This document shows, in pieces, positions 36,839 through 45,696 of a stretch of DNA of 64,000 bases. The DNA is taken from contig NZ_CP064338.1 in the NCBI RefSeq assembly GCF_015476235.1, positions 1,612,001 to 1,676,000 on the forward strand, given 5' to 3'. The notes beneath the pieces were generated by a model. That model had not been told where the DNA came from. It saw only the letters and a list, made by a program, of their open reading frames with translations, and did no database searches. A program made the position numbers and the translations under genes. Position 1 is the first letter of the stretch; every line of letters begins with the position of its first letter. The DNA comes from Caldimonas thermodepolymerans (GTDB lineage Bacteria; Pseudomonadota; Gammaproteobacteria; Burkholderiales; Burkholderiaceae_C).

Positions 36839-39556
36839 ATGAGCGAAATCAGCCGCGTCGCGCTGTTCGGCAAGCTCAACAGCGTGGCCTACAAGGCCGT
36901 CGAAGGCGCCACCGTGTTCTGCAAGCTGCGGGGCAACCCGTACGTGGAGCTGGAGCACTGGGTCGCGCAGATCGTGCAGCTGCCCGACAGCGACTGGCAC
37001 CGCATCATCCGGCACTTCGGACTGGACGCCTCGGTGCTGGCCAAGGACATCACGGCGGCGCTGGACCGGCTGCCGCGCGGCGCGACCTCGATCTCCGACC
37101 TGTCGGACCACGTCACCAACGCGGTCGAGCGCGGCTGGGTGTACGGCTCGCTGAAGTACGGCGAATCGCAGGTGCGCACCGGCCACGTGATGGTCGGGCT
37201 GCTCAAGACCTCGTTCCTGCGCAACGCGCTGCTGGCGATCTCGCGCCAGTTCGAGCGCATCCGCCCGGACGACCTGGCCGAGGACTTCGGGAAGATCGTT
37301 GCGGGCTCGCCCGAGGAAGGGCTGGCACCGACCGACGGCTCGTCGCTGTCCGGCGGCGCGGCCCCCGGCGAGGCGAGCGGTGCGCTGCCGGCCGCCCAGA
37401 TGGGCAAGCAGGAGGCGCTCAAGCGCTTCACCGTGGACCTGACCGAGCAGGCCCGCTCCGGCAGGATGGACCCCATCGTCGGGCGCGACGACGAGATCCG
37501 CCAGGTCGTCGACATCCTGATGCGGCGGCGCCAGAACAACCCCATTCTGGTCGGCGAGGCTGGCGTGGGCAAGACCGCGGTGGTCGAGGGCTTCGCGCAG
37601 CGCATCGTGCGCGGCGACGTGCCGCCGGCGCTGAAGGACGTGGAGCTGCGCGCACTGGACGTGGGCCTGCTGCAGGCCGGTGCCAGCATGAAGGGCGAGT
37701 TCGAGCAGCGCCTGCGCTCGGTGATCGAGGAGGTGCAGGCCTCGCCCAAGCCGATCATCCTGTTCGTCGACGAGACCCATACGCTGGTCGGGGCAGGTGG
37801 CCAGGCAGGCACCGGTGACGCGGCCAACCTGCTCAAGCCGGCGCTCGCGCGCGGCACGCTGCGCACCATCGGCGCGACGACCTGGGCCGAGTACAAGAAG
37901 TACATCGAGAAGGACCCGGCGCTGACGCGACGCTTCCAGAACGTGCAGGTCGACGAGCCCGACGAGCGCCGCGCGATCCTGATGATGCGTGGCGTGGCCT
38001 CGACGATGGAGAAGCACCACAAGGTGCAGATCCTTGACGAGGCGCTGGAAGCCGCGGTCAGGCTCTCGCACCGCTACATCCCGGCGCGCCAGCTGCCGGA
38101 CAAGGCGGTCAGCCTGCTCGACACCGCCTGCGCGCGGGTGGCCGTGAGCCTGCACGCGACGCCGGCCGAGGTGGACGACAGCCAGCGGCGCATCGAGGCG
38201 CTGGAGACCGAGCTGGGCATCATCGCGCGCGAGCAGAGCATCGGCATCGACACCGGGCAGCGCCGCGCCGAATGCGAGGCGGCACTGGCCGCAGAGCGCG
38301 AGCGCCTGGCCGCGCTGACGCAGCGCTGGGAAACCGAGAAGGGCCTGGTGGACCGGCTGCTCGCGCTGCGCGCCCAGCTGCGCGCCGGCGCCCAGCCGGT
38401 GGAGGGCACCGGCAGCGCGCTGGAAGCGGCGGCCGAAGGCGCCACCGAGTCGCCGCTGGGCGAGGCCGAGCGCGCCGCGCTGCTGCAGGAGCTGAGATCG
38501 GTGCAGGCCCAGCTGGCCGAGGTGCAGGGCGAAAACCCGCTGATCCTGCCCACCGTGGACTACCAGGCCGTGGCCAGCGTGGTGGCCGACTGGACCGGCA
38601 TCCCCGTGGGCCGCATGGCGCGCAACGAGATCGAGACGGTGCTGAACCTGCCGGCGCTGCTCGGCCAGCGGGTGATCGGCCAGGACCACGCGATGGAGAT
38701 GATCGCCAAGCGCATCCAGACCACGCGCGCCGGCCTGGACAACCCCAACAAGCCGATCGGCGTGTTCCTGCTGGCGGGCACCTCGGGCGTGGGCAAGACC
38801 GAGACCGCGCTGGCGCTGGCCGAGGCGCTGTACGGCGGCGAGCAGAACCTGGTGACGATCAACATGAGCGAGTTCCAGGAGGCGCACACCGTCTCCACGC
38901 TCAAGGGTGCGCCACCGGGGTACGTCGGCTACGGCGAAGGTGGGGTGCTGACCGAGGCGGTGCGGCGCAAGCCGTACAGCGTGGTGCTGCTCGACGAGGT
39001 CGAGAAGGCGCACCCGGACGTGCACGAGATCTTCTTCCAGGTGTTCGACAAGGGCTTCATGGAGGACGGCGAGGGCCGCTTCATCGACTTCAAGAACACG
39101 CTGATCCTGCTGACGACCAACGCCGGCACCGACCTGATCGCCAGCATGTGCAAGGACCCGGAGCTGATGCCCGATCCCGAGGCGCTGGCCAAGGCGCTGC
39201 GCGAGCCGCTGCTGAAGGTCTTCCCGCCCGCGCTGCTGGGGCGGCTGGTGGTGATCCCGTACTACCCGCTGAGCGACGAGATGCTCGGCCGCATCGTGCG
39301 GCTGCAGCTCGGCCGCATCAAGAAGCGCATCGAGGAACGGCACAAGGTGCCGTTCGAGTACGGCGAGGACGTGATCCGGCTGGTGGTGTCGCGCTGCACC
39401 GAAAGCGAGTCGGGCGGCCGCATGATCGACGCCATCCTCACCAACACCATGCTGCCCGACCTGTCGCGCGCCTTCCTCAACGCGATGATGGAAGGCCGCC
39501 AGCTCGAACGCGTCAAGGTCGACGTCCAGGACGGCAACTTCACCTACAGCTTCTGA
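36839..39556 (+). CDS. tssH: Type VI secretion AAA+ ATPase TssH (ClpV)
   Basis: A 905-residue Clp-family unfoldase that recycles contracted TssBC sheaths. The N-domain (1-160) opens MSEISRVALFGKLNSVAYKA and differs from ClpB, as expected for sheath recognition. AAA module 1 has Walker A GEAGVGKTA (about 239) and IGATTWAEYKKYIEKD; a middle coiled coil follows; module 2 has GTSGVGKTE and SEFQEAHTVSTLKG. GAGGAGAGAG precedes the ATG. It is the last core gene of the rightward operon. Confidence 0.95.
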   Translation: MSEISRVALFGKLNSVAYKAVEGATVFCKLRGNPYVELEHWVAQIVQLPDSDWHRIIRHFGLDASVLAKDITAALDRLPRGATSISDLSDHVTNAVERGWVYGSLKYGESQVRTGHVMVGLLKTSFLRNALLAISRQFERIRPDDLAEDFGKIVAGSPEEGLAPTDGSSLSGGAAPGEASGALPAAQMGKQEALKRFTVDLTEQARSGRMDPIVGRDDEIRQVVDILMRRRQNNPILVGEAGVGKTAVVEGFAQRIVRGDVPPALKDVELRALDVGLLQAGASMKGEFEQRLRSVIEEVQASPKPIILFVDETHTLVGAGGQAGTGDAANLLKPALARGTLRTIGATTWAEYKKYIEKDPALTRRFQNVQVDEPDERRAILMMRGVASTMEKHHKVQILDEALEAAVRLSHRYIPARQLPDKAVSLLDTACARVAVSLHATPAEVDDSQRRIEALETELGIIAREQSIGIDTGQRRAECEAALAAERERLAALTQRWETEKGLVDRLLALRAQLRAGAQPVEGTGSALEAAAEGATESPLGEAERAALLQELRSVQAQLAEVQGENPLILPTVDYQAVASVVADWTGIPVGRMARNEIETVLNLPALLGQRVIGQDHAMEMIAKRIQTTRAGLDNPNKPIGVFLLAGTSGVGKTETALALAEALYGGEQNLVTINMSEFQEAHTVSTLKGAPPGYVGYGEGGVLTEAVRRKPYSVVLLDEVEKAHPDVHEIFFQVFDKGFMEDGEGRFIDFKNTLILLTTNAGTDLIASMCKDPELMPDPEALAKALREPLLKVFPPALLGRLVVIPYYPLSDEMLGRIVRLQLGRIKKRIEERHKVPFEYGEDVIRLVVSRCTESESGGRMIDAILTNTMLPDLSRAFLNAMMEGRQLERVKVDVQDGNFTYSF

Positions 39557-39596
39557 GGCCGTCCGCACGGATCCGACAAGGTATAGAGGTGACCCC

Positions 39597-40628
39597 ATGC
39601 CTGCACTGACACTCGAAGAACTCCGCGCGATGGGCGAGATCGCCAAGGCGCGGCGCCTGCTGCTGGTCAACATGTTCAGCGGCACGAAACTGAAGTACGG
39701 CAGCAAGACCGCCCTGAAGACCGGCAAGGGGCTGGTGTCCGACGGCAAGTCGATCTACCAGCAGGCGAACAAGCTCGCCAAGGCCGGCAAGGAGGTGGCC
39801 AAGGTCGGCTCGCAGGTCGGCAAGACGGCGGCGCTGGCGCCGGGCATGAAGCAGATGATCGAGGACTTCATCGTCCAGTGTGCCGACGTGCAGAACATCC
39901 AGGAGATCGTCGAGGTGGTCACCTCCGAGACGGTCAAGGAGCTGATCGCCGAGGTGACCCCGATCGTCGGCGTGGTGAGCAGCGGCTACAAGCTGGCGCA
40001 GGCGGCCAGGACGGTGGCCACCGACGGCTACCAGCTCTACCGCAGCCAGGAGTACCGCCAGGGGTTCCGCGTCGGCGATCCGGTCGCCGCCGCCGAGGCG
40101 GTGCGCGAGCTGATCAAGCGCGACCTGGGCCGGCACTCGGTGCAGCTGGCGCAGCAGGCCACCGCCACCGGGGCGAAGATCGCCGGCCTGTTCACCGACC
40201 TGGGCACCGCCACCACCGCGGGCATCGGCATTGCCAACGCGGTGGCGAGCCTGGGGCTCAAGCTCTACTCGCTGGGCATGGACATCAAGGACCTGCGTGC
40301 CGGCAACGCGCGGCTGAAGACCCCCGACACGCTGGACCTCACGGTGTTCAAGGACTGCCCGATCCTGGGCTGCTACCTGCTCACCTGCGCCGACACCTCG
40401 CTGGTGGCGAACTTCTTCGTCGCCGACATCGGCCTGCCGGGGTGGATGGACCGCATCGAGGTGATGAAGCGCAAGCAGATGGATCCGCTGCTGGAGATCG
40501 CCACCAAGAACATCAAGGCCTCCAACCTGCAGCTCGAAGGGTTGCAGGCCAACCGGATCACGCACGCCGACAAGAGCTTCTTCGCGAAGGTCAAGAGCAA
40601 GGCGGTCAAGCGACTGCACCTGAGCTGA
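39597..40628 (+). CDS. T6SS-linked protein of unknown function
   Basis: A 343-residue protein I do not recognise. The N-terminal third is lysine-rich and helical with a repetitive pattern (KTALKTGKGLVSDGKSIYQQ, ANKLAKAGKEVAKVGSQVGK). The centre has two alanine/glycine-rich amphipathic stretches (VTPIVGVVSSGYKLAQAA; AGLFTDLGTATTAGIGIANA) that could contact membranes. A cysteine patch DCPILGCYLLTCADTS sits near residue 260, and the tail is again basic (KVKSKAVKRLHLS). No signal peptide. It follows tssH by 40 bp in the same direction. It could be an effector, an adaptor or a structural accessory; the sequence alone does not decide. Confidence 0.72.
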   Translation: MPALTLEELRAMGEIAKARRLLLVNMFSGTKLKYGSKTALKTGKGLVSDGKSIYQQANKLAKAGKEVAKVGSQVGKTAALAPGMKQMIEDFIVQCADVQNIQEIVEVVTSETVKELIAEVTPIVGVVSSGYKLAQAARTVATDGYQLYRSQEYRQGFRVGDPVAAAEAVRELIKRDLGRHSVQLAQQATATGAKIAGLFTDLGTATTAGIGIANAVASLGLKLYSLGMDIKDLRAGNARLKTPDTLDLTVFKDCPILGCYLLTCADTSLVANFFVADIGLPGWMDRIEVMKRKQMDPLLEIATKNIKASNLQLEGLQANRITHADKSFFAKVKSKAVKRLHLS

Positions 40629-40638
40629 AGGCCGGACC

Positions 40639-42027
40639 ATGGGCAAGCGCGCAAGGCCGGCCAGGGCCTCCGGCACCGACGTCACGCCGCTGCTGCACCA
40701 GGCCGTGGTGTTGCACCAGCGCGGGATGCTGGAGGAGGCCGAACGCCTGTACCGGCGCGTGCTGGCGCTGGCACCGGAACAGCCCGACGCCCATCACTTC
40801 CTCGGCGTGCTGCTGCACCAGGGCGGACGCAGCGAGCAGGGCTGGCCGCTGATCGAGCGCTCGCTGGCGCTGGTCGACCGCATCCCGGACTGGCACAACA
40901 ACGCGGGCAACGTACTGCTGGAGATGGGCCGGCTCGACGAGGCGATCGCGGCCTACCAGCGCGGCCTGCTCCTCGCCCCGGATCGCCCGGACATCCTGAA
41001 CAACCTCGGCGTGCTGATGCGCATGCGCCGCGCCTACCAGGACTCCGAGCAGGCCTACCGGCGTGCGCTCGAGCTGGCCCCCGAGTTCGCCGACGGCTGG
41101 AGCAACCTGGGCAACCTGCTGGCCGGCACGGGCCGCCTGCTGGAAGCCCTCGATGCGTACCGCACCGCGTTGCGCCACAAGCCGGGCCACCCCGAGGCGC
41201 GCAAGATGCTGGGGGTGGCCTACTACGCGCTGGGACAGGTCGACAAGGCGGCCGAGGTGTACCGCGACTGGCTCGCCGACGAGCCGGGGCACCCGGTCGC
41301 GCAGCACCACCTGGCTGCCTGCCTGGGCAGCGGCGTGCCCGAGCGCGCCTCCGACGCCTACGTCGAGACCATCTTCGACCGCTTCGCCCACAGCTTCGAT
41401 GCCAAGCTGGAGCGCCTGCACTACCGCGCCCCGCAGCTCGTGGCCGAGGCCGTCGCGCGTGCCTGCGGTGCCCCGGCAGGGGGGCTGGACGTGCTCGATG
41501 CCGGCTGCGGCACCGGGCTGTGCGGGCCGCTGCTGGCGCCGCATGCACGGCGCCTGGCGGGCGTGGACCTGTCGGCGCAGATGCTGGCCAAGGCCCGCCT
41601 GCGCGGGGTGTACGACGAACTGGCCAAGGCGGAGCTGACCGCATACCTGCAGCAGTGCCATGCGGAGTGGGACCTGGTCGTGTCGGCCGACACGCTGTGC
41701 TACTTCGGCGACCTGCGCGCAGTGACCGCTGCGGCGTGCGAGGCGCTGCGCCCGGGCGGCTGCCTGGTGTTCACCGTCGAAGCGCTTGTCGACGGACAGG
41801 GCGGCGCAGGCTTCCGGCTCAACCCGCACGGTCGCTACAGCCACGCCGCCGGGTACGTGCGCGAGGTGCTCGCGCAGGCCGGTCTTGCGGTCGAGGCGAT
41901 GGAGGGCGGGGTGCTGCGCACCGAGAACATGCAGCCCGTCGAGGGCTGGCTGGTCGTGGCGCGTCGTCCCGCGGCCGGGCAGGACGGTGCCTGCGCAGGA
42001 ACGGCAGGCCGTGGCCAAGGAAGTTAG
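40639..42027 (+). CDS. TPR-repeat protein with C-terminal SAM-dependent methyltransferase
   Basis: A 462-residue two-part protein. Residues about 14-225 are five to six tetratricopeptide repeats (LHQAVVLHQRGMLEEAERLY; AGNVLLEMGRLDEAIAAYQR; LGNLLAGTGRLLEALDAYRT). Residues about 265-445 form a class I methyltransferase with motif I VLDAGCGTGLCGPLL (about 282-296) and SADTLCYFGDL. The linker reads IFDRFAHSFDAKLERLHYRAP, as in stand-alone methyltransferases of this type. It begins 10 bp after the unknown gene at 39597. The target is unknown; a protein of the T6SS or its effector is my guess from position. Confidence 0.8.
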   Translation: MGKRARPARASGTDVTPLLHQAVVLHQRGMLEEAERLYRRVLALAPEQPDAHHFLGVLLHQGGRSEQGWPLIERSLALVDRIPDWHNNAGNVLLEMGRLDEAIAAYQRGLLLAPDRPDILNNLGVLMRMRRAYQDSEQAYRRALELAPEFADGWSNLGNLLAGTGRLLEALDAYRTALRHKPGHPEARKMLGVAYYALGQVDKAAEVYRDWLADEPGHPVAQHHLAACLGSGVPERASDAYVETIFDRFAHSFDAKLERLHYRAPQLVAEAVARACGAPAGGLDVLDAGCGTGLCGPLLAPHARRLAGVDLSAQMLAKARLRGVYDELAKAELTAYLQQCHAEWDLVVSADTLCYFGDLRAVTAAACEALRPGGCLVFTVEALVDGQGGAGFRLNPHGRYSHAAGYVREVLAQAGLAVEAMEGGVLRTENMQPVEGWLVVARRPAAGQDGACAGTAGRGQGS

Positions 42028-42053
42028 GGATACCGAGGCTTGGTGTTAGGGAT
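42023..42053 (+). repeat. Direct repeat GTTAGGGAT x2, centre distance 22 bp
   Basis: GTTAGGGAT occurs at 42023-42031 and 42045-42053, exactly 22 bp apart (two helical turns), at the end of the methyltransferase gene and before the 42154 gene. The inverse copy ATCCCTAAC lies in the tssJ-tssA spacer (27923-27931). A small palindrome CCCAT-A-ATGGG (42074-42084), containing a -10-like CATAAT, follows. This may be a regulator site and promoter for the vgrG module. Confidence 0.4.
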
Positions 42054-42153
42054 GGTGGGGGGCCGACCCGCTGCCCATAATGGGTTGCAGGTGGACTTCC
42101 GGTGTGGGACATCGTGGAGGCACGAAGCAGGATCGCAGCCAAGGGAGGCAACG

Positions 42154-43020
42154 ATGAGTGGCGCTGAGCGTCCCGGCCCGGTGTGCGCCTGGTCCGTATC
42201 GCGTCCCGCGGTGTGGGACGGCACCGCGTGCCTGCAGGCCGCCACCACGCCCGGCCCGACGGGCAGCGCCGGCCAGCGCGATGCCGAACTGCGCGAGCTC
42301 GAAGCCGCGCTGCGCGCCCTGCAGGTGACGGCGCTCAACTTCGGGCGCAGCTTCGTCAATGACGCGGGGGTGCGCGAGAACTACGTGCGCCGCATCGCCG
42401 AGATGTCGCGCACCATCCTGGCCGACGTGCGCGCCGGCCGCGCCACGCCGCGCGAGGGCGCGGAGCTGGCGGTGCAGCTGCGCAACGTCATCATGGAGGA
42501 AGCGCGCGTGCAAAGCAGCGTCATCGGCCGCGCGCAGGCCGAGCGGCTCAAGGCGACGGGCAAGACCATCGAGCAGCTGGTCGACGCCACCACCGAGAAG
42601 CTTTTTCCCGGGCGCAGCTTCGGCGCGCTGGAGCCGGCGCAGCGGCGCCGCGTGTTCGAGCACATCGTCGAGTCGTCGGGTCGATCGCGCCCGGCGGTCA
42701 CCTCGCAGATCCCGCGCTGGCGCCTGATGGGTCGCGCCTGCGTCGCGTTCACGGTCGCGGTGTCGGTCTACAACATCTGGACCGCCGAGCACCGCGTGCA
42801 TGCCGGGCTGCGCGAAGGCCTCGTGCTGGGCGGCGGTGCGGCCGGTGCAGCGATGACGGGGGCCGCGACCGGGCTGGTGTGCGGGCCGGGTGCGCCGGTG
42901 TGCTCGACGGTGCTGTTCCTGGTGGGCGGCCTGATGGGCGCACTTGCCGCGGACCGGATCGCCGACCGCTACGACGAGGAGCTGCGCGAGTTCGCGCGCT
43001 GGCTGGGAGAGGGCTGGTGA
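42154..43020 (+). CDS. Glycine-zipper protein, candidate T6SS effector
   Basis: A 288-residue protein, not recognised as a named family. Residues 1-185 are soluble and helical (NFGRSFVNDAGVRENYVRRI; GAELAVQLRNVIMEEARVQS). From about 190 comes a hydrophobic C-terminal part: ACVAFTVAVSVYNIWTAEH, then glycine zippers LVLGGGAAGAAMTGAATG (about 222-240) and LFLVGGLMGALAADRIADR (about 252-270). Such glycine-zipper tails occur in pore-forming and polymorphic toxins. No signal peptide. GGGAGG precedes ATG 42154. Its stop overlaps the start of the next small gene (GTGA), and vgrG follows. Effector status is inference. Confidence 0.7.
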   Translation: MSGAERPGPVCAWSVSRPAVWDGTACLQAATTPGPTGSAGQRDAELRELEAALRALQVTALNFGRSFVNDAGVRENYVRRIAEMSRTILADVRAGRATPREGAELAVQLRNVIMEEARVQSSVIGRAQAERLKATGKTIEQLVDATTEKLFPGRSFGALEPAQRRRVFEHIVESSGRSRPAVTSQIPRWRLMGRACVAFTVAVSVYNIWTAEHRVHAGLREGLVLGGGAAGAAMTGAATGLVCGPGAPVCSTVLFLVGGLMGALAADRIADRYDEELREFARWLGEGW

Positions 43021-43427
43021 ACGGCGCGGCGCGCACACCCGGGGACCAGGCCGCCGACCGCCTGCGTGCGGCCCGCGCGGCGCTGTCCGAGCTGTTCCTC
43101 GACCGCGAGTTCGACGACGCCGACCGCCGGCGGCTGTGCGAGGCGCTGGCCGCCACCGGGCTGGACCTGGCGACGCTGGAGCGCGTGTTCACCGAGGAGC
43201 TCGAGCCGCTGCTGTCGGCCAACCTGCGCACGCCGGCCGGCGAGTGGGCCGGATTCGACATCGACTGGCTGGAAGCGCGCATCCGCGAGCGGCAGGGGCA
43301 GCAGGACGGCTGGCGCCGCTGGTGGCAACGCGGGCGGCAGGCCCTGGCCGGACGTTCGCCCGCGCACGAGGAATGGCTGCGCCTGCGCGAGCTGCTGGTG
43401 GCGCGGGCCGGCAGCGAACGAGGGTGA
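43017..43427 (+). CDS. Small soluble protein, candidate immunity partner (DUF7079-like)
   Basis: A 136-residue acidic/basic helical protein starting at GTG 43017, overlapping the previous stop, with GGAGAG upstream. Its pattern ALSELFLDREFDD ... AGEWAGFDIDWLEARI resembles, from memory, the DUF7079 family (LSELFLDxE ... W-GFD-WL), a group of small uncharacterised proteins. The tight coupling to a putative membrane-active protein and position before vgrG suggest an immunity protein, though a membrane-targeting toxin is usually countered by a membrane protein and this one has no membrane segment. A chaperone role is the alternative. Confidence 0.68.
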   Translation: MNGAARTPGDQAADRLRAARAALSELFLDREFDDADRRRLCEALAATGLDLATLERVFTEELEPLLSANLRTPAGEWAGFDIDWLEARIRERQGQQDGWRRWWQRGRQALAGRSPAHEEWLRLRELLVARAGSERG

Positions 43428-43443
43428 GGCTGGGAGACCGAGC

Positions 43444-45696
43444 ATGGCACGAGTGATGGAGATCGACACGCCCCTGGGGCCCGACGTCCTGCTGTTCCGG
43501 GCCATGAGCGCCCGCGAGGAGCTGGGGCGTCCGTTCGAGTTCCTCATCGAGGTGCTGTCGGACAAGGGCGAGCTGCCGGTGCACGAGCTGCTCGGCAAGC
43601 CCGTGACCGTCAGGCTGGAGCTGCCGGAGGAGCGCGCCCGCTTCTTCAACGGCATCGTCGCGCGCATGGCCACCGCCTCGCCGCTGGGGCGGTACCACCG
43701 CTACCGCCTCACCGTGCGGCCGTGGCTGTGGCTGCTGACACGCAACAGCAACTGCCGCATCTTCCAGCAGCAGAGCGTGCCGGACATCCTGTCGCAGGTG
43801 TTCGCGAAGTACCCGCAGGCCGCGATCGAGAAGCGCCTGACCGGCTCCTACCGCACCTGGGAGTACTGCGTGCAGTACCGCGAGACGGACTTCAACTTCG
43901 TCAGCCGCCTGATGGAGCAGGAGGGCATCTACTACTACTTCCGGCACGAGCCCGGACGGCACACGCTGGTGCTGGCCGACGGGCTCAGCGCCCACGAGGC
44001 CGTGCCCGGCTTCAAGTCCGTGCCGTACATCCCGCATGACCGCGGCCGCCGGCTCGAGCAGGAGTACATCGACGAATGGAGCGTGTCGGCCGAGATCCAG
44101 CCCGGCAGCTACGTGCTGGACGACTTCGACTTCACCAAGCCGAGCGCCGAGCTGCGCGCCAGCGCGCGGCGTTCGCGTCCCCATGACGCGGCGGACGGCG
44201 AGTACTACGACTACCCCGGCGAGTACGAGGCCCGCAGCGACGGCGAGCTGTACGCCAAGCTGCGCCTGGAGGAGCTCCAGGCGCACCACGAGCAGATCCA
44301 GGGCAGCGGCAACGCGCGCGGGCTCGCCGTCGGTGCGCTGTTTCGCCTGACCGGCCACACGCGCGGCGACCAGAACCGCGAGTACCTGGTGCGCTCGACC
44401 CACATCGAGATGCAGTTCGGCGAATACGAATCGCTGGACGCCGGCAGCACCGACTATCACATCCGCTTTGCCGTGCAGCCCAGCCAGGAAGCGTTCCGCA
44501 CCGAGCGGCTCACGCCCAAGCCGGTGGTGCAGGGACCGCAGACCGCCATCGTCGTGGGGCCGGCGGGCGACGAGATCCACACCGACAAGTACGGCCGCGT
44601 CAAGGTGCAGTTCCACTGGGACCGCGACGGCGCCGGCGACGAGAACAGCTCCTGCTGGGTGCGGGTCGCGCAGCCCTGGGCCGGCAAGAACTTCGGCATG
44701 ATCGCGATCCCGCGCATCGGCCAGGAGGTGGTGGTCGACTTCCTCGAGGGCGACCCGGACCGCCCGCTGGTCACCGGCCGGGTCTACAACGGCGAGCAGA
44801 TGCCGCCGTGGGAACTGCCCGCGAACAAGACCCAGACCGGCATCCTGACCCGCTCGACGCCCGACGGCAGCGCCGCCAACGCGAACGCGATCCGCTTCGA
44901 GGACAAGAAGGGCGAGGAGCAGCTCTGGATCCACGCCGAGAAGAACCAGGACATCGAGGTCGAGAACGACGAGACCCACTGGGTCGGCCACGACCGCAAG
45001 AAGACCATCGACCATGACGAGACGGTCGAGGTCAAGAACAACCGCACCGAGACGGTCGGCAACGACGAGCAGATCACCATCGGTGCCAACCGGACCGAGA
45101 AGGTGGGCGGCGACGAGTCGATCACCGTCGGCGGCAACCGCAGCGAGACGGTGGGCGCCAGCGAGGACGTGATCGTCAGCGCGAACCGCAGCCACATGGT
45201 GGGCTCGAACGACGACCTCAAGGTCGGCGCGAACCGCACCATCAACGTCGGCGCCAACCAGCAGCTCGTGGTCGGCGGGAACGTGACCGAGGCGGTGGGC
45301 GGCTCCTGCACGCAGACCATCGGCGGCGCGCTGACCCAGACGGTCGCCGGTCCCGTCACCATCAACACGCCGGCGGCGATGACCATCACCGCCGCCGGCG
45401 GCGTCACCATCGTCGCGCCCGGCGGCACCAAGGTCATCGACAACTTCCTCTCCAACCTGGGCGGCATGCTGACGCAGAGCTACGGGCAGATCATGAAGTT
45501 CACCCCGATGTCGATGGAGGTGAAGGCGGTGTCGGTCGAAGGCTGCGGCGTCAAGGTCGACATGGGGACCGTCCATACCCACAAGACTGGGGTGCACCTG
45601 CAGCAGCTGGGCGCCAAGCTGCTGAGCACCGATTCGGCCTTCCTCAACAAGGCCGGCCTGATGCTGGCCAAGGCGGGCATCCACCTCATCGGATGA
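43444..45696 (+). CDS. vgrG: Type VI secretion spike protein VgrG
   Basis: A 750-residue trimeric spike at the tip of the Hcp tube. The gp27-like part comes first (FRAMSAREELGRPFEFLIEV; VQYRETDFNFVSRLMEQEGI). A gp5-type OB fold (about 365-450) has GRVKVQFHWDRDG and GKNFGMIAIPRIGQEVVVDF. A DUF2345-type beta-helix (about 495-640) shows short repeats such as NRTETVGNDEQITIGANRTE. The C-terminus after about 640 (hydrophobic, GLMLAKAGIHLIG) has no recognised toxin domain. Its stop overlaps the next gene (ATGA). Confidence 0.96.
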   Translation: MARVMEIDTPLGPDVLLFRAMSAREELGRPFEFLIEVLSDKGELPVHELLGKPVTVRLELPEERARFFNGIVARMATASPLGRYHRYRLTVRPWLWLLTRNSNCRIFQQQSVPDILSQVFAKYPQAAIEKRLTGSYRTWEYCVQYRETDFNFVSRLMEQEGIYYYFRHEPGRHTLVLADGLSAHEAVPGFKSVPYIPHDRGRRLEQEYIDEWSVSAEIQPGSYVLDDFDFTKPSAELRASARRSRPHDAADGEYYDYPGEYEARSDGELYAKLRLEELQAHHEQIQGSGNARGLAVGALFRLTGHTRGDQNREYLVRSTHIEMQFGEYESLDAGSTDYHIRFAVQPSQEAFRTERLTPKPVVQGPQTAIVVGPAGDEIHTDKYGRVKVQFHWDRDGAGDENSSCWVRVAQPWAGKNFGMIAIPRIGQEVVVDFLEGDPDRPLVTGRVYNGEQMPPWELPANKTQTGILTRSTPDGSAANANAIRFEDKKGEEQLWIHAEKNQDIEVENDETHWVGHDRKKTIDHDETVEVKNNRTETVGNDEQITIGANRTEKVGGDESITVGGNRSETVGASEDVIVSANRSHMVGSNDDLKVGANRTINVGANQQLVVGGNVTEAVGGSCTQTIGGALTQTVAGPVTINTPAAMTITAAGGVTIVAPGGTKVIDNFLSNLGGMLTQSYGQIMKFTPMSMEVKAVSVEGCGVKVDMGTVHTHKTGVHLQQLGAKLLSTDSAFLNKAGLMLAKAGIHLIG

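Noticed and set aside
44930-45380. Short repeated motifs as a possible CRISPR or minisatellite
   Set aside because: They encode the VgrG beta-helix repeats and show no constant repeat/variable spacer structure.
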